Positions 10,217 through 21,500 of a stretch of 64,000 nt of DNA are shown one piece after another. The stretch is from assembly GCA_000727475.1 (NCBI GenBank), contig KL647309.1, positions 1,557,820-1,621,819 of the forward strand. Reading direction: 5' to 3'. Position 1 is the stretch's first letter. Each line of letters starts with the position of its first letter. Made by a program: the position numbers and the translations under genes. Under the pieces are notes generated by a model. The model was not told the DNA's origin, did not search any database, and worked only from the letters and a program-made list of their open reading frames with translations. The stretch comes from Sarcocystis neurona (taxonomy: Eukaryota > Apicomplexa > Conoidasida > Eucoccidiorida > Sarcocystidae).

Positions 10217-11644
10217 CAGCAACAGCAAAGCCGAAGAAGCAGAGGACCTGGCGGCAGCAGCAGCAGCCACAGAGCAGAGACAACACAAGCGGAGGAAGCA
10301 GGCGCACGAATAGCAGCAGCAGCAGTGTAGCAGCGGAAACAGGGAAGAGTTTTGCAGCCACGTGGGCATCGTAGAAATGGTAAAGCTGCAGCAGCTGCTG
10401 ATTCGCTTGAAAGATCGAGGTAGTGTTGCCTTCTTCCCTCGGAGTACTCCACTCTCCATATAAACGCATGCAACCGCAAATTTGTAGTACTGTACAGGTA
10501 TACAAATGCATGCGATGTTCACGCGTGTATACATGTGTATGAGCAAACCGACGAAGGAGCAGGAGAGGAACCGCAGCACCGTACGCAGGCAGACAGAGAA
10601 GAAACAGCTGCTGCTTTTCCCTGCTACAGCAGCCGGGAGCACTCCACGCTGCTGCCGCTGCTGCTCGCACGAGTATATCTACACGCGTACACATATATAT
10701 GTATGCTGTGTCTTTTACGTATATGCGACCTGTACATATACGTAGAAGCGGATTTGTGCAAGATAAGGTCTGCTTCGGATTCATCTCGCGTGAGTCGTGA
10801 AGTCCTGTGCTGCTGGTGTTGCCTTGAAGGGCCGCTATTCAGCTGCTGCAGCCGCAGGCGGGGCCTCGGAGCCTTCTGGTGCTGTTGCTGCTCGCGGCAG
10901 GGCTGTCTCGCTCTGCTGCTGCGGGTCTCCGGCGGCTGTCGCTCCTTCACCTGCTGTTCCTGCATACCTGCCGCTGCGGTTCCACCTGTTGCTGTTGCTG
11001 CTGCTCCTGCTGCTGCTGCTGCCTGCCGCCGACTTGCTGCTGCTGTAGCGAGTGCGGGGCATCCCGGCGGGCCTTGCCGCTACGCTTGCAGAGCCTGGAC
11101 GCTGGCCACGACTGTCTGCCTCTAGGCAGGTGCCTACACATAACAAAGCATCTGCGCATGTATATAGTCCCCTCGGTGCCTGAACCCTTTTGTATGTCTC
11201 TCTAGAGAGAGACTCACAAAAAAACAGGCAGTCTGATGAGAGCGAGACAGAGAGAAAGAAGAAGAGAAAGTAACGCGTAGAAAAGTGCCTCGGTATATAT
11301 ACGTCAGTACAGTCCTCCTCCTGCGTGTACGTATACGGAGATGCTGGCTTCTGCGCCTGGCATTTATTCCTGTGTACATACACGTACGTCTGTGTGTGTG
11401 TGTGTGCTCATATATATTTATCTATATAGTTAAGCGCATATAGATATTGGCTGCTGGGAATATATATGGACCTTCTCGTCGAAGCTCGTGCTTCCTCTTC
11501 TGCTTCCGTGCCCCTCCGCACCAGGCCGCGCTGGCCAGAAGCATCGTGCTCCTGGGGCACATGAATGTTATAGAGTACTCACTGCGTATATATATATATA
11601 TATATAATCCGCACTGCAGACATATATACATGTGTATAACACTT

Positions 11645-11681
<37 letters not shown>

Positions 11682-11960
11682 ATTATATATAGAGAGTATT
11701 CATTGCGTGTATATATATATATATATATATGTATATACCGCATAGATGTGTACGTAGTACTCGTTGCGTGTATACATATATATATGATACTGGCAGCATT
11801 TATGTATATGTATACATATGTGTATATAAGAATGCACGAGTGCTGGGGAGGAAGTCGTCCTTTGTTCCCGCTGTTGAAAGCGCTGCACTTTTCTTTTCGA
11901 GCGGGAGTGTCTCTGGTGGGTGGGCTCTCGTGGAGTTGGGCATTTGCCTCTGCTCACTCC
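10217..11960. other. CAG-rich tail, then CTG block and TA-rich spacer
   Basis: Bases 10217-10375 are still CAG-rich. A second frame there (ending TAG near 10375) also looks codon-like, so the preceding gene may continue by splicing. A CTG-rich block lies at 10800-11050. From 11130 to 11860 the DNA is (TA)n/(TG)n with runs of up to about 20 alternating T/A bases at 11590-11740. I see no gene. Confidence 0.5.
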
Positions 11961-11967
11961 TGAAGAC

Positions 11968-12190
11968 GCATGCACATTATTTTTGTAGGCGCGCATGCGC
12001 GTCACATTTTACTGGCAGTGCATGCGCACCTCTGTTCGCACGCTTGTGCCTCCTACTTTTCTGAAGTGATAGCACGTGCGATACGGTGAGGCGGACGCAT
12101 GCACGCGTGAGTGGGCACCGAGAGCGCGCGTGCATCTCACCAACCGTCGATCCTTGAGGGCATGCATCTTCTAAACCGCACCTGCATGCA
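11968..12190. promoter_or_regulatory. Cluster of six GCATGC palindromes, candidate promoter
   Basis: GCATGC occurs at 11968, 11993, 12020, 12097, 12160 and 12184; the last lies inside TGCATGCA. GCATGC-type motifs are known AP2-type transcription-factor sites in apicomplexan promoters. The cluster lies between a TA-rich spacer and plus-strand candidate coding DNA at 12.3-13.3 kb. That it is a promoter is inferred from motif density only. Confidence 0.45.
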
Positions 12191-12511
12191 TTGCCCGCTA
12201 GGCGCAACAACTCCCCAGGCGCACACTCGTCTTTGTCTCTCCTCATGCGTGCGTCCTCGTCTGCATGTTGCTGACGAGCACGTGCGTATATACGGAGAGG
12301 TAAACAACCGCTTTAAAAAATCGCAGGTCTGTGGGACCTACCACCGTCAGCCGATAGAAATGTCTGGCTTCGTACGCAGGTCTGGAGTGATGAACGGTCT
12401 AAATAAGGAGAAAGAGAGGAAGAAAGGAAGAAGGGAAGACAGGAATGAGCAGACGATCGTCGACATCGTCTGCTGCACTGCACTCGTAGCGGAGCGCGCA
12501 ACGGGTCTGGG

Positions 12512-13288
12512 TTGTTCCCCGAAGACTGCTGCTACTCTGACTTCTCTGAACATTCTCACGCAGACAATCGCCTTGCTGCTGGAGGGGCTCGTCGTACCAA
12601 CTCAGACGCGCGCACACACAGCGGCTGCTCTGCTAGACAGTATACAAATAGTAGCAGTAGTGCTAGTACTGCCAATAGGAGTACTAGGGCTGGTAGATCT
12701 CGTGCTACCAGTAGTAGTAGTAGTCGTAATAGTAGTAGTAGTAGTAGACGACGACCACTAGCGCTACGCTTCCTGCGGACTGGCGCCATTGTTGATGAAG
12801 GGGAGCAGGAGGAGGCGAGGCTGCTTGAGCAGCTACTAGAGGAGTGCTCGTCGCTGCGACCGGCTGGTGCTGCTGCTGTTGCAGCTACTGCTCTTTTGAT
12901 GCCACTGCCTTGTCCGTTCGAACTGCGCGAGTGGCCGCGGCGGTGTCTGCCCCTGCTCGTGTTGCAGTCCGCTGCTTCCACCGTGCTACCGCAGATGTTC
13001 TTCTGCTGCTGGGACTGCGCAGCTGCAGCACGAGTACGGGAGACTTGTCGCTGCTCTGATAGACCGCCGCTGAAGCGATCTTGCACTTTCGTTTCGCCTG
13101 CTGCGGCCGTTTGTCACACAGCCAGGCTCTCCTCTGCTGCATTGCATCTACAGCGTGCTGTTGTCGAGGCTACTGTTGCTGCTGCTGTGCTTCTCATCGT
13201 ATGCCCACCCACGTTCTTGCTGCTGTCCGGTTACTGCCGGTGTTACCTGCCTGCCAGCTGCCGCGAAGTGTGCTGCTGTTGCGAGTGA
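12512..13288 (+). CDS. Candidate exon, Ser-rich then acidic helical segment, unknown function
   Basis: This is an open frame of about 258 codons. It starts with a Ser/Arg-rich part (from an AGT repeat at 12640-12760) followed by a codon-like acidic stretch (GAIVDEGEQEEARLLEQLL) and then Leu/Cys/Ala-rich sequence. No family is recognised. A second frame, 12111-12761, is also open and may represent an upstream exon. The GCATGC cluster just upstream is the main contextual support. The opposite strand is open at 12556-13086 but gives low-complexity Ser and Leu runs. Confidence 0.3.
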   Translation: MFPEDCCYSDFSEHSHADNRLAAGGARRTNSDARTHSGCSARQYTNSSSSASTANRSTRAGRSRATSSSSSRNSSSSSRRRPLALRFLRTGAIVDEGEQEEARLLEQLLEECSSLRPAGAAAVAATALLMPLPCPFELREWPRRCLPLLVLQSAASTVLPQMFFCCWDCAAAARVRETCRCSDRPPLKRSCTFVSPAAAVCHTARLSSAALHLQRAVVEATVAAAVLLIVCPPTFLLLSGYCRCYLPASCREVCCCCE

Positions 13289-13983
13289 AAATATAGGCAG
13301 CAGTCGTCTATGGCGAAGTCCGCGCAAGGTGGTTGTCACCGTGCGAAGCCCTCATCGCCAATATCTCCCTAATCTACAGGCTCAACCGCACGCACTTGCT
13401 GCTGCACCACCGCGTTCCCCTGCTTGCTGCCTTCAGAGCAGGTGTGCGCCGCGCTACTGCAGCTACAGCAGCGGTGTTTTGCACTGTGTTGGACACCTGT
13501 CGCGCGCTACGGTTGCTCTCGCTATAGTTTCATGCGTACAATCAGCGCAGCATGAGGCAGCGGCCATTATCATCTCACTTGGCGAGACTGCTTGTGTACC
13601 AGCGGCGTCGTGCTGCTGTTGCTGCTAGCAGTGTTCTTGTTCTGCTGCTGCTGGCTGCTGATGCTGTACAGTTTGGCTTCATCGAGGAAATGCAGTCAGT
13701 TGTATTTGCTGCTGTTCTTGCAGCTGTTGGTGTGGTTCTTCTGCAGCAGCCCCGTGTAGCAACCCGCTTCAGCGCAGCTGCAGCAGCACCCTTGAGGCCC
13801 GGCGTGCAGCAACACTTTGCCTCTGCTCCACAGAAAGCTACTTCTTGAAGTTCGCAAGTTGCTCTCGCTCCGCACAGCATCGCCTCTTTCTCTCTCGACG
13901 CAGAGTGAGGAACAAGCTGCTGCCGCCGCTGACTGAGGGAACTCACGACGGAAAATGAAGCTACTTGTGATGGCTCTCAGAGA

Positions 13984-14301
13984 ATGCTGGAACCAACAAA
14001 GAGGATTCTGGACTTTTTCCTGCGTGTCGACTCCTTAAGAAACTTCTGTCAAAACTCCACCATCGCTGTCGTCCTCTTTTCACATGTGCGCCCCGGGAAC
14101 TGCGTTAGTGCGGGTGCTGACTTGCTGCGACTACTGCCTCTCTACAGACGGAGCTCCTGCCCCACGGCTGCTGCCGCTGCTGCTAGTGTTGCTGCTGTTG
14201 CACTGCTCATGGTGCTGTTACCTTATTTGCGCTGCTACAGCATTTCCGCTGGAACCGCTGTCACATACTGCTGCAGCTGCATTGTGGCGCTGACGTTGTG
14301 A
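13984..14301 (+). CDS. Candidate small ORF or exon, unknown function
   Basis: A frame beginning with an ATG reads through about 40 residues of ordinary composition (including LEPTKRILDFFLRVDSLRNF) before turning into Ala/Leu repeat sequence. The first part is more protein-like than its neighbours. There is no recognisable domain and no clear splice partners. It may belong with the candidate exon at 12.5-13.3 kb. Confidence 0.25.
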   Translation: MLEPTKRILDFFLRVDSLRNFCQNSTIAVVLFSHVRPGNCVSAGADLLRLLPLYRRSSCPTAAAAAASVAAVALLMVLLPYLRCYSISAGTAVTYCCSCIVALTL

Positions 14302-16490
14302 CGCCGCTGCTACTGTTGTTGCTGCTGCTGCTCGACTGCTGCTGCTGTTCGACTGCCGCTGCGACTCCACTGTTGGTACTTACGACCCACTGGTGTTGCT
14401 GCTGCTGCCTCATTGCTGCTGCTGCTGTTACACTGCTCCGCCTGCTACGCTACTCGGATCGCTCTGCACGTGCTGCTGATGGACTGCTGCTGCTGCTACA
14501 CACGTGATGGTGACTACCACCAGCGTGGCACACTTCTGCTCTTGATACTTACGGATGCCTTCCCTAGCAGATACGAATGTACAACTCGTGGCGCTCATCA
14601 ACCCGCCTACGAGTGGAGCTCTTCTTGTCATCTACACACACACACACATATACGTATATATGCACAGATATACATATAAATATAACCAAGTATATAAATA
14701 TACATATTTGTACGTATACGTATATATGTATACATATGTATACAAACATTCCTAGATATATATATATATTTTAAATAGGTGTGAGGGGGCGTGTGCACAC
14801 ATGATCACGAATACTCCCGTGCGTAAATGTATATATATGTATATATATATATATGCGTACGTGTGTCTGTCTCTCTGGACGATTTACGCGTCTCTCTACA
14901 CGTACATCTTTCTACATATTATATATACATGTATGTAGCCGTTAGTAGGAAGAATACGCCTCTCTATACATCTTCACATAAATATATACATATATGTACG
15001 TAACTCTTAGGGCAACTCGTCACGGCTACAATGTCTTAGTATTTTCGTTCGGTGTTGTCGTTTTTGCGAGGCAGAAGACTGCAGCAACGCGCGTCTCACT
15101 ATTCTCTCGTGACTGCCGGGTCACGGTCGAATTCCGCGTTCGTTTCCTTCACTCACCAACCTCTTTTTCCTCGGCTCTGCTGCTGCAGCCCTTACGAGGC
15201 GCGCAGTCGGAGAAGCAGACAGAGCACAGGACGGGCATGTGCGCGTTTCTTTCTTTATCTGTGGGCTCACAAGCCACGTCCCTACTTTAAATTATAAGTT
15301 ACTCATACTTGTACGTATTTGTACTGCATATGCGTGCGTATGGGTTTATGAAGTGCAACTGTGTGGATCAATGTGGCATCAACTGTCACTTGTACATGCA
15401 AACATTTACGTATATATATATATATCTTTGCGTACATATCTACAGGCAGGTACATACGGTGAAACGTGTGGCGGTGGCGCATACTGCGGATTCTTAAATC
15501 TATCCAGGTTTAGAGAGAGACGCTATTACAGAAGTGAGTGCCTCTCTGCTGGAGGATTCTCCTATTTAGACGCGTGTCTCTCCAGAGTAACACATGTGTG
15601 CGTGTGTGTGTCGTTATAGGCCTATAGAGAGGAAGATATATGTAGATAGTTATAGAGATCTTCACAGAGGCGTGTGAAATATTTACATGTAAACAGAAGA
15701 TCCACATACAGATATGTATAGATAAGGATAGTGGGAGGCATGTACGTTTCTGTAAAGAGGTAGCCACATCATCCGTAGATAGACACACATCTATATACGG
15801 AGAGAAACGGAGGTAGATGCGTACTTCTCTGTGGATTAGCAGCTGAACAGTATGCAATAGCGTTCAACAGCAAGATGTTATTCTTAGAAGCGTCAGTCCT
15901 TCTGCGGAGGAAGCTCCTTGTCTGCGGGTAGGCGTATCGAGAGCAATCGTGAACAGTCGCATCAGTCGTGCCACTACGTTTAGAGAACTGCAGTAAGCAA
16001 AAGATTCGTGGAGAAGACCAACGAGAGGATGAGAAGGAGGAGAGGAGCTGCACACTACACGCACTAAGTAGTCCACAGGGAGCAGCAGTGACAGAGATAT
16101 GATAGAGAGGAAGACGAGGAAAACAACACTCGTAAGATGGGTAGTGCCACCTACGGAGAGAGGGAGAGAGACGTTTTAAAGTTGTAGAGAAGGAAGAGAA
16201 GGAGAATTTCACTCGGGCAACGAAGTTGTCGTGCACAACGCAGAGAAGGAAGACACGAGATATGATGCAAAGACGGGATGAAAGCTCTCTTCAGATGTTG
16301 AGTGCTACATATAGAGAGAGAGAAACCTCACATATGATCAAAGGAAAGGAGTAGCAAAAGCGGAAGTTCGCGAATAGGCTGACGCGTGCTGCTGCTCAAG
16401 TCTAGCGATGAAAGTAGTTGGCCGCGGGGCGCCGCAGTGCGGAGACGGTGGATCCCCGGCAACAATCAATGAAGTGTATGTCTTTTTCTG
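14302..16490. other. CTG block and TA/TG-rich spacer without a supportable gene
   Basis: Bases 14300-14510 are CTG/CTA-rich. From 14635 to 15760 the DNA is (CA)n, (TA)n and (TG)n with short GA runs. The 15.77-16.40 kb part is of ordinary composition. Its minus-strand open frame of about 155 codons (15769-16236) shows no domain and ends in simple repeat, so it is not called. Confidence 0.5.
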
Positions 16491-16572
16491 ACTTTCCTCC
16501 TGTCTTTCTCTTTCTTCTGGAACTCCTGTCTCCCTCTTTCTTACTGCGTCTTTTTCTTTTCTCGGTTTGCAG

Positions 16573-16700
16573 CTGGTGCGCCGCGTCCTCGACGGCTGCA
16601 GCCCCTGCCGCTGCGGCCCGGGTGTGTCTCGCCGCCGCTGCGGCCCACCTCCGCGCAGACCGCCCGGCGGGGCCGCTTTCCCCAGGAGCTGCAGAACAGG
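16573..16700 (+). CDS. Candidate GC-rich exon behind a strong pyrimidine tract
   Basis: A 75-base run of mostly C and T (16495-16572) ends in gtttgcag, a textbook 3' splice site. It is followed by a short, very GC-rich stretch that can be read as LVRRVLDGCSPCRCGPGV or in an Ala-rich frame. Function and frame are not determinable. It could be a 5' exon of the lectin gene that begins about 2 kb downstream. Confidence 0.22.
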
Positions 16701-17718
16701 CGTTTTTTTTCACCCGTTGTCGTCGTCTCCTTTTTCTTCTTCTTCAGGGAATACACACGTGTTGAGCTCTCTGTGTCGTCCCAGTACAACCCGAAATTTC
16801 CCCCCTCTCGTCCCTTTCCCGACCCCCTACTCTACGACTGTCGCCTGCCTCCCTCGTCTTTTTTCAAACTGTACCCCTGCGCTCACTATTTTAATGCTTC
16901 TATTATTATAAATACGAGGCAGTCGCCTCTTACTTCTAGTTTGTTTGCTTCTCTCGAGTCCTCTCCAGCGCCAGCTGCTGCTACTGTAGGATATGCTGTT
17001 GCTGCGACAGCCGCCGTCAGCCCTGCTGCACGTGGTATGTGCTCGGGGAACAACACTCCTCCTGCTGCGCACACGGTCGCTACACGCTTTTTTTCGCTGT
17101 AGTTACCTTAAACAACCGTCTTCCTCCAGATATTGCCCTACGCAGTTATTTCAAACAGTCATCAGGTCCTTCCCTCTGCATTCGTGAACAACGGATCCCC
17201 TTTCTACTTGGTGTGTAGATATTGTCCTCTGCAAGGATGTCCCGCACTCATTCGATACATCTTCCTCTCTGCAGAATGTACACCAAAACCACTTTCTAGA
17301 TATTTCACTCTGCGGTAGAATATATAGCGAACATTCTTTTAGGTGGGACTCGGGCGCGGTTGACCTGCCTCTGCTGCTGCAAGTTCACTCCTCGCGCGCC
17401 ACGCCTTCTCCAGCAGTCCCATATAACAAGCAGCAGTCATTGAGTGTGGTTTCCTTCTTTTTTCTCAAAGAAAAGGGCGCAAGTTCTCTGTTAAGCTACT
17501 CTCTCCCCCTTGTCTTCCTTGACAGAAGCTTACTGAATGCGGCAGCTTCTGCTGCCTCCTTCTTATTTGTACTAACTGCTCCGCCCTTTGACATGCAGGG
17601 CTGCTGCTGCTTCTTCTTCTTGCACCTGCTGTTGCTGCTGCTGTCGTTCTCGTGCTTCTCTGGCTCTACTTGCATTTCGCCCCCCCTCCCCGCCTCAAAG
17701 ATACGTAGGCCCATGCAT

Positions 17719-17800
17719 GCATACTACTAAGAAACACCAATATATAAATATATATATATATATATGCATACTACTAAGAAACACCAATATATATATATAT
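17719..17800. repeat. Direct repeat pair in a TA-rich spacer
   Basis: A 26-base unit beginning catactactaagaaacacc and ending in TA repeat occurs twice, at 17719 and 17766, each followed by (TA)n. A TGCATGCAT motif sits at the left edge (17712). Confidence 0.6.
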
Positions 17801-17875
17801 ATATATGTGTATAGAGGGAGAGAGAGAAAGGAAGAAAGGAAAGAAAAAAAAGAGCAGCTACGTATCATCCTCCAT

Positions 17876-18026
17876 TCATTGACGCAGGGGGGAAGCAGGT
17901 AGTTGTACTGCTGCTGGGGGTGCTGTCGCGGCACCAGCGTTAGTGCCTGGTCCACCAAGTCCCCTCCCAAACTGCTGGCGCTCCTGCTCCTGTAGCTCCT
18001 GCTGCTGATGCTCTTCCCACCACTTC
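17876..18026 (-). CDS. Candidate 3'-terminal exon of a minus-strand gene, unknown function
   Basis: On the minus strand a CTG-rich stretch ends in gggggtgcag at 18027 and is followed by 50 codons of mixed composition (KWWEEHQQQELQEQERQQF, then a Gly/Ala/Pro tail), closed by TGA at 17876-17878. The layout, a CTG-rich intron followed by a CAG-bearing exon, matches proven acceptors in this window. Upstream exons would have to lie beyond 18.1 kb, where the plus-strand lectin frame runs, so the two calls compete. No family is recognised. Confidence 0.28.
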
Positions 18027-18579
18027 CTGCACCCCCAGCAGCAGCAACAGCAGCAGCAGATTCTGCACGAGGGTTAGCGGGAGTCACAGGGCTGCAGCAG
18101 CAGCAGATAGAGCCGCGGTCACACAGCAGCAGAATTCGCGATAAACGAAGCAGCACCTGCGACCCTAACACAGCCTCCTACATCAGCAGCAGCAGCATTG
18201 CGCGTGCCCGCTTGCGGCAGAAGCAGCAGCAGCTGCAGCAGACACAGCGCTGCGTCAGACACACACACAACAGCAGCAGCAGCACCTTCTGTGGCAGAAG
18301 AGGCAGCTGCAGCAGCGCTTCACACACTGCAGCAGGAGTTGTAGCGAGCCGCAGAACAGCAGCAGCTACACCCGAGACTCGTCCAGGAGCAGCAGCAGCA
18401 GCAGCACGTGAAGCGCTAGCAGCAGGGGACGCCACAGCAGCAGCGTGTCGCGGGGGACGAAGGTGGAGCCGCGGTGGGCAGCAGCAGCGACGGCGACGGC
18501 TGTGGAGATTGAAAGAAGACCTGTGACTCTGCTGTTGTACCGACGGAAGGGCCGCAGCTGCCTGCAGCAGCAGCGAAAA

Positions 18580-21500
18580 ATGAATTTATGCGGTGCGTCG
18601 GGGGCTGCTGCTGCAACATGCGGCGTGCAGCTTCTTCCGCTTCCTGAGAAGATCCAGCAGCAGGCTGCTGTTCACTGCCACCAGCAGCAGCAGCGGACCC
18701 TACAGCAGCGACAGCGGCAGCAGCACGTCTTCGTCGAGGGGCAGCAGCCGCAGAAGTCCCGACGACAGCCTCAGCGGGAGGAGGAAGCGCAAAGGAAGCA
18801 ACAGCAGCACCAGCAGGACGAGCAGCAGCAAATACAGCAGCAGCGCGGGCAACAGAAGCAGCAGCACGAGGTTTCTGACTTTTCGCTGCTTCCTTCGCCT
18901 GACCCGCCGAATCCTGTTGCTGCTGCAGCATATTGCAGGTTGGCATTTTCTCCGCAGCAGCTCCGCGCTGCTGCACTCGCCGTTGAAGAAGCAGCAGCTG
19001 CTGCTGCAGCTCCCAGGCATATGCTGCTTCCTGCTGTTCGCCTCCCCCCCTCCACGCCCCCTGCTGCGGGAACTGCTGCTGCCGGAGCTATTATTGCCGA
19101 GGCCGCTCCTGCGGAGGCTGCTGCTGCTGTTCCGAGGGACGCAGCAGAAGGGGAAGCACGCGCACTGCGGGCTGCTGCCGCCTATTCAACCGTCTGCTAC
19201 AACGCGTCAGGCACTGCTGTTGCTGCTGCAGCAGAAATCGGAGGGGAGGCCACGGCAGCAACAGCGGCACGTGGGACGTCGGCAGCAACAGCGACAGCAG
19301 GAAGAAAAGCAGCAGCAGCAGCAACAGCAGATCGAAACAGGAGCGAACCAACCACCGCACGTGGTGGCAGGAAGGAGGAGATGTTGCTGCTGAAGAAGGC
19401 GGCAGGTCATCGCAGCAGAAGATATGCAACAGCAGCCGCAGCGACCGCGATATTTTGGAGAAGCTGCGCCGCGGCAGCTGCTTTGATTCAGGCGATACTG
19501 CTGCTGCTGCAGCGCAGCTTCCGCCTCGTGCTGCTGCAGCAGCAGACCCCTGTCCTTCAGCAGTGGCAGCAGGCTGCCGGGAGGAGCAGGATGAGCAGCA
19601 CCGCCGCTAAGAACAGCGGCGGCAACAGCAGGGAAGGCAGCAGCAGTGGCAACAGGAGGACGGGCAGCAGCAGGGCCAGGAAGAGAAGCAGCAGCGTCAC
19701 TAAGAGTGACGCCAGCAGCAGACAGCCGAGAAGCCTCACGAAGACCAGCAGCAAACTTTGGCCAGGAGCAGCACCTTCTTGTAGTGGGCGGACGCGACGA
19801 AGGTGGGTGCTGCTTTCGAAAAGAAGAAGAAATGGGACCCCGGCTGCCTCTCTGCCTCCTGCTGCAGTTGCTGCTGCTGCGTTGCCTTCTTCTGCAGCAG
19901 CTGTTGATTCTTCTGCTGCTGTAGCTGCTGCTACAGACTTGCTGAAATCTGCTCCTGGCGAAGGCGTCGCTGTTGCTGCTGCTCCAGCCCCGTCAGACTC
20001 CACGCCTGCCCCGGTGGCTCGCGCCTCCCCTGCAGCAGCAGCGTCACGTCCCTCCGCTGCGGCTGCTTCGTTGGCAACAGGTGCTGCTGCGACTTGGGCA
20101 AGTCCTGCTGCTGTTATTCCAGCCACTGCCGCTCCAGCTGCTGCTGCTTCTCCAGGCGCTGCTGCTTCTGCTGTTGACGCTGCGGCGCCGCCAGCGCGTC
20201 GCGGCGCGACTCCTTCTGCTGGCGCTGTTGGTGTGGGGGGACGGGCTGCTGCTGCTGCTGCGGTTGCAGTTCGTCTCCCCCGTTCTCCTTCTTCTACTTC
20301 AACGAGCGCTGGTCCGCGCCTTGCTGCTGCGACATCTGTTACTGATAGGAGGAGGAAAGCGTCAGACAGACGCACTGCTGGTGCTGCTGCCCTCCGAGCT
20401 GTTGCTGCGCTGGGGTGCATTGCTGCTTGTGCTGCTGCTGCGACGCACGGAGGAGGAGGAGGAAAGGGACGGGCTGCAGCAGCAGCAGCAGAGGCAGGAA
20501 GCGAGGGAAAAGATGAGCTGCTGCTGCCCGTCGAGAACGAATCCTTTCAGCTGGACTTCTCTCTCTCTTTCTCCGAGAAGCTGCTGCATGCGGACCCGTC
20601 CTACCTGCTGCAGCACAGATTTTTCAACCTGACCATCTTAGAGGACGCGCTCGTGTGTGCTGCGCCTCCGTACCCTCCTCGCCTGCTGTTCCCCGACAGC
20701 AGCAGCAGCACTGGCAGAGGTGGGACACAGGAGCGGCAGGCAATGGCGAGGGGCGCTCCAGAAGAAGCAGCAGCAGTTCAACAAGAGGAGGAAGAGGAAG
20801 AAGAGGAAAACAGCCTGTGGATAGATGCGGAGGAAGAGTCCGTCGATGACGAAGAAGAAGAAGAGGAGTGGAGAAATGAAGAAGAAGAAGCTCTGCATGC
20901 AGGAGAAGACCTAGTGGAAGAAGTCGTACAGCTGAGTACTGCCGAGCCAGAAATGAGAGACTACTTGCGCAGCGCTCGTCTGCGTCGGCTGGTGGAGCGG
21001 TGCTTCACATTTACGGGGGCGGCAACACGAGAAGAAGCTCCTGCTGATGAACCGCCTGCTGCTGCGGCTGGCGGGGGGGGGAACGGGGCTGCTGCCGGCC
21101 ACACGGCCACCGCAGGAGCCACCAAGACCCCGGAGGGCCAGCAGGAGCAGCAGCAGCAGCAGGCGGCGCCGCGCGGAAGCAGCAGCAGCGCCAGCAGGAG
21201 CGCGAAAAGGGGAGACAAAGAAGAAAGGAAAGGAAAGGCGGAGGAACAGGGAGAAACAGAAAAGGCAACGCATAGCAGAAGTGATGCAGACTCAAGGGAC
21301 TCTCATGCGTGGACTTACGAAGTCTGTATCAAGTACGCTACTCCTCTTGTTTTTCTCTCCTCCTCTTCCTGCTCTTCTCTTTGACGCTGCTGCTGCTTTT
21401 TTTTCTTTGCGTGAAGCTGCTTCTCCTACTTCTTCCTTCTGGTGCTCCTGCTCGGTTGCTGTCTTCTCCTGTTACTGCCGCTGTTGCTGTTCTGTTGGAC

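Noticed and set aside
15769..16236. Minus-strand 155-codon frame
   Set aside because: No recognisable domain, and it runs into simple repeat; judged to be chance.
19557..20420. Minus-strand 287-codon Ala/Leu-rich frame
   Set aside because: It lies opposite the plus-strand lectin exon, is made of GCA/CTG triplets, and shows no domain; the Gln-type frame on the same strand is broken by stops.
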